DNA of 11,839 nt from CBDUBU01 sp965365465 (GTDB taxonomy: Bacteria; Bacteroidota; Rhodothermia; Rhodothermales; DASSAV01), in NCBI GenBank assembly GCA_965365465.1, contig CBDUBU010000119.1, positions 1 to 11,839 on the forward strand. The letters are read 5' to 3'. The notes beneath the pieces are model-generated. The model was given only the letters and a program-made list of their open reading frames with translations. It was not told the origin of the DNA and did not search any database. Below are positions 1 through 5,294 of this stretch, piece after piece. Position 1 is the first letter of the stretch, and the number at the start of each line of letters is the position of its first letter. The position numbers and the translations under genes were made by a program.

Positions 1-826
1 GGGCCGCGAACAGGCTGAACAGCACCACGAACCCGCCGTTGACGGAAATGGCCAGGCCGTAAGCGTCGGTAGAAAGGCCGTCGGAGCGCATGGCGAGGGG
101 CAGGGTCGTAAATGCCTGGATGAAAAGGAGCGCCGGCAGGAAAGAGAGCGCAGCAAGCCCGGCAAGCATGGGATCGCGAAGGACGCTTGTTGCGTGCGCA
201 CGTGGGGCGCTGCCGCCGGTCCCGGCTTCGGGAGGCCGGGTTTCAGGAAGGCCGAATGCCACAAAGAGCGCGTAGCCTCCCATCGTGGCCGCATCCAAGA
301 CAAAAAGCGCGGTGAAAGACCGGGCGGCCAGAAAGCCGCCGAGGGCAGGCGCGATGGCGGCCCCTACATTGATGACCCAGTAGAGGAGCGCGAAAGCGCG
401 GGCGCGCCGCTCCACCGGCACGAGGTCGGTTACGGCTGCCGAGACGGCGGGCCGGTACATCTCGCCAAAAAGTCCCATGAGCGTCACCGCGAGGCCGAGC
501 ACGACCGGGGCATACACGAAAGGAATGACGAGCAGGATCACCGCGCCGCCGGAAAGACTCAGCAGCATCGTCGCCCGCCGTCCCAGGCGGTCGGTGAGGA
601 CGCCCCCGGCGACATGCGCCCCGAACGCGCCGGCCCCGAACAGAGTGACAAAGAACGTAGCCTCACTCGGCGAAAATCCCCGGCGCTCGGTCAGGTACAG
701 CGTCAGAAAGGGAAGCACGACCAGACCCAGGCGGTTCACCAGCGTGCCGAGCCAGAGCACCCAGAAGGAACGCGGATAGACCGCAGCGGAGGCTGCCAGG
801 CGGGAGGTCAGGGTGCGGAAAGGCAT
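1..826 (-). CDS. MFS transporter (DHA1-like), C-terminus cut off by window edge
   Basis: Reading the minus strand from the ATG at 826-824 gives an open frame of 275 codons that continues past position 1, so only the N-terminal two thirds or so of a roughly 400-residue protein is present. It is very hydrophobic, with about eight candidate membrane helices. The loop after the second helix carries the major facilitator motif A, GGVLTDRLGRR (residues 74-84). A motif-C-like GAAIAPALGG lies at 155-164, a feature of proton-driven antiporters. The segment around residues 195-220 (PETRPPEAG onward) is the polar cytoplasmic loop between the two six-helix halves. It would be an inner-membrane secondary transporter; the substrate cannot be assigned, and drug/metabolite efflux or peptide movement are both possible. 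It starts 19 bp after the dipeptidase stop, so the two are probably one operon. There is no obvious ribosome-binding site. Confidence 0.9.
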   Translation of the reverse strand, partial: MPFRTLTSRLAASAAVYPRSFWVLWLGTLVNRLGLVVLPFLTLYLTERRGFSPSEATFFVTLFGAGAFGAHVAGGVLTDRLGRRATMLLSLSGGAVILLVIPFVYAPVVLGLAVTLMGLFGEMYRPAVSAAVTDLVPVERRARAFALLYWVINVGAAIAPALGGFLAARSFTALFVLDAATMGGYALFVAFGLPETRPPEAGTGGSAPRAHATSVLRDPMLAGLAALSFLPALLFIQAFTTLPLAMRSDGLSTDAYGLAISVNGGFVVLFSLFAA

Positions 827-845
827 GAGGTAGTGATCCCGCGGG

Positions 846-2186
846 TCACTGCTGCATGGCAGCGGCCACGCTTTCTGCTTCGGCCATCACCCGCAGCGCA
901 TTGCCGCCGAGGATCTTGCGGACATCTTCTTCCGAGTACCCTTTCCTGAGCAGGCCGTAGGTGATCCAGGGAAGCCGCGCCACGTCTTGCAGTCCGGAAG
1001 GCAGGTCGAACGCGCCGTCGAAGTCGGAGCCAAGCCCTACATGGTCGATTCCGGCAATTTTAACGGCGTGGTCGATATGGTTTACCACATCGTCGAGTGA
1101 GGCGCCGGGTATGCCCCGTTCTCCCTTGACATCATACACGACGTTCCACAGCGTATGCAGGTCAGGGCCGGGCAGCCGCCTGTGTACCTCCTGCCAGGTT
1201 TCCCCGGTCAGGTTGGGGTTGACCATCGGGTCGAAGAAGTTAATCATCACGACCCCGCCGTTCCTTGAAAGGGCGCGGAGCATATCGTCATCCACATTGC
1301 GCACGTTATCCACGAGCGACCGCATGGAGGAGTGCGAAAGAATGACCGGCGCGCGCGCGGCCTTCATCACGTCGTAAAACGTGGAATCCGACGTGTGCGA
1401 CACATCCACGAGCATACCGATGCGGTTCATTTCCTGAACCATGCGCCTGCCCTTGTCGTTCAGCCCGTTCCACCGCGCCGCCGACTGCGAAGCATCTGCC
1501 CAGGAGTTGGTGTTGATGTGCGTCAGCGTGACGTAGCGGATTCCGGCTTCATAGAGTTTGTGGAGCGTTTCCACCGAGCCGCCCAGCGCGTGCCCGCCTT
1601 CCAACCCCATCAGGATTGCCTTTTTTCCGGAGCGAGCGATCCGGCGCACGTCTGCTGCCGAATAAGCCATCTCCATGCTGTCCGGCTGAGCGGATACCTG
1701 CCGTTTGGCCTCGGCGATCATGTCGCGGGCGCGCTGGGCCGCACGCGGGCTTTCGCCGTAGGGAGGGGCTACGTAGATGGAGAAAAACACGCCGTCCAGT
1801 CCCCCTTCAAACATGCGGGGAAGGTCTACATGGCTTTCGCCGCTGCGATGGCGCTCATGAAAGCGATACCCCTCGTCCAGCATGAGTGAGGGGGTGTCGA
1901 TATGCCCGTCTATGATGATGGCATCGTAATGGATCCGGAGCGCGTCCGCCCACAGGGAATCTTCCCGAACGAGAATGCGCTGCCTGACTTCGGGCAACAC
2001 GATGGAGCCGCCGTCGGTCATGCGTTCTGTGGAATCGGGAGGCGCAGAGGCTTGTTGCACCGCGCTCGTGTCCGGCCTGACGCGCACCGGCCCGGCGCTG
2101 GCGTCTTCACCCGACCGGCACGAAGAAAACAGCACCGTAGAAAACAGGAGACATACGATCCAGACCGAAGAATCACGAACAATCAT
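846..2186 (-). CDS. Membrane dipeptidase, peptidase family M19, lipoprotein
   Basis: This 446-residue protein is a binuclear zinc dipeptidase of the renal-dipeptidase type, which cleaves dipeptides, often including those with a D-residue at the C-terminal position. The metal ligands expected for the family are visible: H95 and D97 in DGHID, E196 in GLEGG, H264 in DVSHTSD and H285 in LSHSS. The second-shell/catalytic aspartate D388 is in GSDFDG. The N-terminus is a lipoprotein signal ending FSSC, so C23 should be lipidated; a Pro/Ser/Asp-rich linker of about 60 residues follows before the TIM barrel. It therefore acts outside the cytoplasm, at the inner or outer membrane. The MFS gene follows after 19 bp, and a MOSC gene lies 71 bp upstream on the same strand. 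The ATG at 2186 is chosen because it gives the full signal peptide. It may serve nutrient dipeptide scavenging or peptidoglycan-peptide recycling; the sequence does not decide. Confidence 0.95.
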   Translation of the reverse strand: MIVRDSSVWIVCLLFSTVLFSSCRSGEDASAGPVRVRPDTSAVQQASAPPDSTERMTDGGSIVLPEVRQRILVREDSLWADALRIHYDAIIIDGHIDTPSLMLDEGYRFHERHRSGESHVDLPRMFEGGLDGVFFSIYVAPPYGESPRAAQRARDMIAEAKRQVSAQPDSMEMAYSAADVRRIARSGKKAILMGLEGGHALGGSVETLHKLYEAGIRYVTLTHINTNSWADASQSAARWNGLNDKGRRMVQEMNRIGMLVDVSHTSDSTFYDVMKAARAPVILSHSSMRSLVDNVRNVDDDMLRALSRNGGVVMINFFDPMVNPNLTGETWQEVHRRLPGPDLHTLWNVVYDVKGERGIPGASLDDVVNHIDHAVKIAGIDHVGLGSDFDGAFDLPSGLQDVARLPWITYGLLRKGYSEEDVRKILGGNALRVMAEAESVAAAMQQ

Positions 2187-2257
2187 GGGAAGAAAAGCTG
2201 CATGGATTCGAGCGCCTTGCGTCTAACTGCCTGTTGCAGGGGAGGATTCGTCGTTTC

Positions 2258-2746
2258 TCAAAAAAGCACGACTTCATCGCCTGCATGGAGGATTCCTTCA
2301 GAGAGGATGCAGGCGCGCAGGCCCCCCCGATGCACCATGCCGGGAAGCAGCCCCGGCTGTCCGGTAAGACGGACGAGGTACTTGCAGGGTTCGCAGAGGC
2401 GGATCCCCTGCATTTGCACGGATCCAACCCGGAACGCCTTGCCGATCAGTTCATGCAGCAGAATGCCCTGTGTAAGTACGTTGCGGCGGCTCTCCTCCGG
2501 CAGGAGCGTTATGCCTGTTTCAACGGCCATTTCCTCGATGGCTTCTTCTGCGATGAGCGTTGCTTCCCGGTGCGGACCCGGCCATCGCGAGAAAGAGCCT
2601 GCCCCGTAGAAATAGCGATCCCCTTCAAGCCCGCGTCCGGGCACGGCTCTTACCGATTCCACGCGCTGCATGGAGGCTCCGGCCGCAGGGGCAATAAAGA
2701 GCGCCCTGACACGCCCCGTTGTATTCAAGCCGTATTCCTGTTGCAT
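2258..2746 (-). CDS. MOSC domain-containing protein
   Basis: A 162-residue single-domain protein of the MOSC superfamily (molybdenum cofactor sulfurase C-terminal domain, as in YiiM-type proteins). Visible family features are GLEGDRY (39-45), the RRNVLTQG segment (87-94), LIGKAFRVGSV (100-110), the cysteine pair in LCEPC (C118, C121) and RGGLRACIL (140-148), with a final GDEV. MOSC proteins bind or pass on molybdenum-cofactor-linked or sulfur ligands. Stand-alone members are often of unknown substrate, so no specific reaction is claimed. There is no signal peptide, so it is cytoplasmic. The ATG at 2746 is the first in frame. The 71-bp gap to the dipeptidase start allows but does not prove co-transcription. 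No molybdopterin gene is seen nearby. Confidence 0.9.
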   Translation of the reverse strand: MQQEYGLNTTGRVRALFIAPAAGASMQRVESVRAVPGRGLEGDRYFYGAGSFSRWPGPHREATLIAEEAIEEMAVETGITLLPEESRRNVLTQGILLHELIGKAFRVGSVQMQGIRLCEPCKYLVRLTGQPGLLPGMVHRGGLRACILSEGILHAGDEVVLF

Positions 2747-2870
2747 AGTCGTAGTCGCCCTGCATCCTTTCAGATCGGCAGACGTAAGGAGTTTCGGTAT
2801 GTGACGTACCCGTGTCTCCGGGCGCCGTTAAGTTGCGCCGGAACACCCTGATAGGTCAACCTCAGCATTC
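2747..2870. promoter_or_regulatory. Divergent intergenic region between the MOSC and sigma-factor genes
   Basis: These 124 bp separate divergently oriented starts, so promoters for both directions should lie here. I see no convincing hexamer pair. An inverted repeat GGCGC (2821-2825) and GCGCC (2835-2839) with a 9-base loop is present, and GGAAC at 2840-2844 resembles an ECF -35 element, but it lies only 27 bases before the sigma ATG, too close for a usual promoter. Confidence 0.35.
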
Positions 2871-3428
2871 ATGGCAAAACAATCCGCCTTTGATACGGAA
2901 CTTGTAGAGCGGGCGCAAGGCGGCGACGAAACAGCGCTGGCGCAGATCCTCTTGCTTCTTACTCCGGTTCTTCGCTCTTTTTTCACACAACGCATCGGCG
3001 TAAAGTCGGAAGTAGATGACCTTATCCAGAATACGTTGCTCCGGGTACACAACAGCCTTCCTGATCTGAAAGATTCCGGCAGGTTGAAGGGCTTTGCCAT
3101 GAAAGCCGCACTTTTTGAATTGCAGGATCTCTACAGAGGGCGCTACAGCGCCAAAGAACGCCTGTATGATCCCGAAAATCCTCCCGACCATTCGGATCAG
3201 GATGCCACAGCCGGGTTGCGCATTGATCTGGAACGCGCCCTGGAAACCCTCAGCCCGAAGGCCCGCCGCATCATCGAACTCCGTGAATACGGCTACCATT
3301 ACGATGAAATCGCGGCTATGATCGGCGCCACCGAAGCGGCCATCAAGATGCAGGTGAAACGCGCTTTCGAGAAGTTGAGGGAGGTTCTGGCGCCGCTGCT
3401 GGTAATGATAACATTGCTCGGAAGTTGA
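2871..3428 (+). CDS. RNA polymerase ECF-type sigma-70 factor (FecI-like)
   Basis: A 185-residue extracytoplasmic-function sigma factor. Region 2 spans about residues 22-92, with the core-binding part DLIQNTLLRVHNSL (50-63) and KGFAMKAALFELQDLYRGR (73-91) as the -10 recognition helix region. Region 4 spans about 124-172, with LSPKARRIIELREYGYHYDEIAAM as the helix-turn-helix that contacts the -35. There is no sigma-1 or sigma-3 region, as expected for the class. The tail after residue 173 is short and hydrophobic. The gene is followed by a FecR-type anti-sigma factor and a STN-containing TonB receptor, the classical FecI-FecR-FecA arrangement, so it is inferred to switch on the receptor operon when released. 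The ATG at 2871 is the first in frame and has only a weak purine tract upstream. Confidence 0.95.
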   Translation: MAKQSAFDTELVERAQGGDETALAQILLLLTPVLRSFFTQRIGVKSEVDDLIQNTLLRVHNSLPDLKDSGRLKGFAMKAALFELQDLYRGRYSAKERLYDPENPPDHSDQDATAGLRIDLERALETLSPKARRIIELREYGYHYDEIAAMIGATEAAIKMQVKRAFEKLREVLAPLLVMITLLGS

Positions 3429-3470
3429 GGCTTTCCAGCCGGCGAAAGAGGTGAGGCGTCTTTGCGTGTT

Positions 3471-3530
3471 ATGGTGAAAATAATTGTTACTTTATGGAAC
3501 GAGTCGGCGGCTGAATTATGGTAGAAAGGG
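3471..3530 (+). promoter_or_regulatory. AT-rich island before the anti-sigma gene, candidate ECF promoter
   Basis: Between the sigma and anti-sigma genes the base composition drops sharply: 3471-3496 is almost entirely A/T, in a locus that is otherwise GC-rich. A GGAAC at 3496-3500 resembles the -35 core of many ECF promoters. No matching -10 is certain, although ATTATGGTAG lies at 3515-3524. This would allow the anti-sigma gene, and possibly a feedback loop, to be driven separately. A small inverted repeat, CTTTC (3431-3435) with GAAAG (3444-3448), sits just after the sigma stop. Assignment is by position and composition only. Confidence 0.3.
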
Positions 3531-3597
3531 ATGCCCTCCCAATCTCCATCCCGGTGATGCAGCTTTGCCGGCGGCATCGCATCCTTCTCATACTCCG

Positions 3598-3620
3598 GGG
3601 GCGCAATGACGATTGCCCCT
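3598..3620 (+). promoter_or_regulatory. Hairpin just upstream of the anti-sigma start codon
   Basis: GCAAT (3603-3607) pairs with ATTGC (3612-3616) across a 4-base GACG loop. After a one-base bulge the helix continues with GGG (3599-3601) and CCC (3617-3619) plus a G-T pair. The helix ends 16 bases before the ATG at 3637 and contains the in-frame TTG at 3613, which argues against that TTG as the start. It could lower translation of the anti-sigma factor relative to the sigma factor. It is not a terminator, since no T-run follows. Confidence 0.45.
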
Positions 3621-3636
3621 CTACGCACGCCCAGCC

Positions 3637-4809
3637 ATGAACGATGTACAGGACGCGCTGGTCTTTTATGATGCGCTAACGCCTCAGCAAAGGCAGGCGC
3701 TTCAGACCGCGATAGAAACAGACCCTGCGCTCGGTGAAGCGCTGGCCCGGTGGCAGCAGGTGCGCGCCGAACTGCGAAGCCAACTCGAATCTTGCATTCC
3801 CGACCGTTGCCTGCTGGTTTTATACGCATTGGATGCGGAAGGCTACAGGGAGTGCATTACCTCTCGTGAAAGAGAAGCGCTGGAAGTTGCACGCCCGGCG
3901 CTGGAACGCGCCATGCAGGCCCACCCGGCGCTGATCGACATCGTCTTGCGGATTCAGGCCGAGCATAGCGCCTTCGACCGGGCCTGGGAAGATGCTTTCA
4001 AGGAGCCGCTCGTGAGACCGGGACGGGATCGCGCCGCATCCCCACCCATCCGAAGACGCTCTTCCGGATTGCGCTGGGCCTGGCGGGCAGGGTCTTTGAT
4101 CGCGGTGTTTGCCTTTGCTGCCCTGCTGGTGTTGCTGGTCCAACGCGACCGCAACACCGTAACGGTTCAGACAGCCTCCGGCGAGATGAAACGCATCGAA
4201 CTGGCCGACGGCTCCGTGGTGCGCCTCGGCAGTGAATCACAACTTTCGTACGCAGATCCGGGTCAGGACTCGCCCTTCGGCCGGCGTGTGCGCCTTCAGG
4301 GCCGGGCTTTTTTTGAAGTAGCACAGGGGGGGCAAAGTTTTACCGTGGAAACGTCTGATGCGCTCACGACCGTACTCGGCACTACGTTCAGCGTTCGGGC
4401 CGATGAAGCAGGAACGGAGGTGGTGCTGGCTACCGGCAAGGTCGCGCTGGCTCCGCGCGAGATGCAGGAACGCATCGTCGTGCTTCAGCCCGGAGAGATG
4501 AGCCGTGTCGCACCGGGCGCCCTTGCAAGCACGCCGGCGCCCGTAGAACTTTCAGAGGCGCTTGAATGGACCGGTCTTCTGGTTTTCCGCGCAACCCCGG
4601 TCGCGGATATCGCCGGGCGTCTGAGCGACCTGTACGGCGCCTCGGTGAAGGTGTCGCCTGCGCTTCAGGAGCAGGAGGTCACCGGAACGTTTGAGCAAAC
4701 CCAGACGGTCGATGAAATCTTGCAGGCCCTCGCACTCACGCTGGGCGCGGAAGTTCGCGCTGACGGATTCGGAGATTATACCCTCCTCTTGCCGGGCCAA
4801 AACGAGTAG
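3637..4809 (+). CDS. FecR-family transmembrane anti-sigma factor with DUF4974 domain
   Basis: A 390-residue inner-membrane regulator that would hold the upstream sigma factor and pass the signal from the outer-membrane receptor. Residues 1-147 are cytoplasmic and charged, one hydrophobic helix lies at about 149-168, and the rest is periplasmic. The periplasmic part has the FecR domain at about 174-272, with the signature IELADGSVVRLGSES (187-201), the GRAFFEVAQ segment and VLGTTFSVRA. It ends with a DUF4974/STN-like domain at about 314-376 (LVFRATPVADIAGRLSDLYG). The cytoplasmic part is longer than the roughly 85 residues of E. coli FecR and appears to contain two related helical segments (14-50 and 74-113). 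An in-frame TTG at 3613 would add eight residues, but it is buried in a hairpin, so the ATG at 3637 is preferred. The protein sits 208 bp after the sigma gene. Confidence 0.93.
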   Translation: MNDVQDALVFYDALTPQQRQALQTAIETDPALGEALARWQQVRAELRSQLESCIPDRCLLVLYALDAEGYRECITSREREALEVARPALERAMQAHPALIDIVLRIQAEHSAFDRAWEDAFKEPLVRPGRDRAASPPIRRRSSGLRWAWRAGSLIAVFAFAALLVLLVQRDRNTVTVQTASGEMKRIELADGSVVRLGSESQLSYADPGQDSPFGRRVRLQGRAFFEVAQGGQSFTVETSDALTTVLGTTFSVRADEAGTEVVLATGKVALAPREMQERIVVLQPGEMSRVAPGALASTPAPVELSEALEWTGLLVFRATPVADIAGRLSDLYGASVKVSPALQEQEVTGTFEQTQTVDEILQALALTLGAEVRADGFGDYTLLLPGQNE

Positions 4810-4835
4810 CGCCTGCCTGGAGGGCAGCGCTCGTT
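4801..4835 (+). terminator. Stable hairpin at the end of the anti-sigma gene, without T-run
   Basis: AGCG-C-CTGCC (4808-4817) pairs with GGCAGCGCT (4823-4831) with one bulged base and a TGGAG loop. AACG (4801-4804) and CGTT (4832-4835) can extend it. The stem includes the stop codon. No T-run follows, so it may stabilise the 3' end or act as a weak or factor-assisted terminator rather than an intrinsic one. Confidence 0.4.
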
Positions 4836-5091
4836 CCTCTGTATGAGCACGCCCCTCGCGCCTGGCATCCTGACGAGCAAGCACTGTTGTTTATGGGTCT
4901 GGCACACCCTTCAGAGGCATGCCAGAAGTAATCCCTCGGACGCGCTTCGGCAAGCAACAGCGGCAAGGTGGTTTCTCTGTCGGCGGCGCCGCTTTCCCGG
5001 CTTGCCGGACCTTCCCTTCTTTCGTCATGGGGTTGCGCCCCGGTAGAACGAATAGCGCCTTCCGGGCTGCGCAAACAATTCGAGATTTCTT
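4836..5091 (+). other. Non-coding stretch between the anti-sigma gene and the terminator
   Basis: About 256 bases with no convincing gene. The short open frames crossing it lack any recognisable domain, and one (ATG at 4919) runs straight through the terminator. The stretch is bounded by a hairpin on the left and an intrinsic terminator on the right in the plus direction. That makes it either a long 3' untranslated region of the sigma/anti-sigma transcript or a separate small RNA. I found no clear promoter inside it. Confidence 0.4.
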
Positions 5092-5131
5092 AAAGGCAGA
5101 TCCCGCGAACAGGATCTGCCTTTTTTGTTTT
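5092..5131 (+). terminator. Intrinsic (rho-independent) terminator
   Basis: A perfect 12-bp stem, AAAGGCAGATCC (5092-5103) with GGATCTGCCTTT (5112-5123), closes an 8-base loop and is followed by a T-rich tract from 5121 to 5131 broken by a single G. This is a textbook terminator for plus-strand transcription. It ends the sigma/anti-sigma transcript, or an RNA starting between 4836 and 5091, before the receptor gene. On the minus strand only a three-A tail precedes the stem, so it is poor as a bidirectional terminator. Confidence 0.9.
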
Positions 5132-5294
5132 TCAGACAACCTGTATGATAGAGGCGCGTTGAAGTCTGCACCGCGTCCGGAGCGCTAATCGCATTCCCGG
5201 AACCGATCTGGCTGTTTCGACCACACGTCTCCCACACCAGAGGCGGCGTGTGCAAGAATGATTTCACGACCTACTCATTTGCCTTTTCACCGGT
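5132..5294 (+). promoter_or_regulatory. Leader and presumed promoter region of the receptor operon
   Basis: Because a strong terminator lies just upstream, transcription of the receptor and DUF4249 genes should start here. TATGAT at 5144-5149 is a good -10-like hexamer, but its only upstream partner is the terminator T-run. GGAAC at 5199-5203 could be an ECF -35. An inverted repeat, CACACG (5222-5227) with CGTGTG (5247-5252), lies in the leader. None of these is decisive on its own. Confidence 0.4.

Noticed and set aside
194..949. A 251-codon plus-strand open frame over the MFS gene
   Set aside because: It is rich in R/H/G/E with no domain or hydrophobic core and lies antisense to a clear MFS transporter; it is a GC-rich shadow frame.
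3613..3615. TTG at 3613 as the anti-sigma start
   Set aside because: It adds eight non-conserved-looking residues and lies inside a stable stem; the ATG at 3637 is more likely.
4919..5188. A possible 89-residue small protein between the anti-sigma and receptor genes
   Set aside because: The frame runs through the intrinsic terminator at 5092-5131, has no ribosome-binding site and no domain.
2840..5203. GGAAC pentamers at 2840, 3496 and 5199 as a proven common ECF promoter
   Set aside because: A 5-mer is expected about once by chance in gaps of this total length, another occurs at 9199, and no shared -10 at constant spacing is visible.
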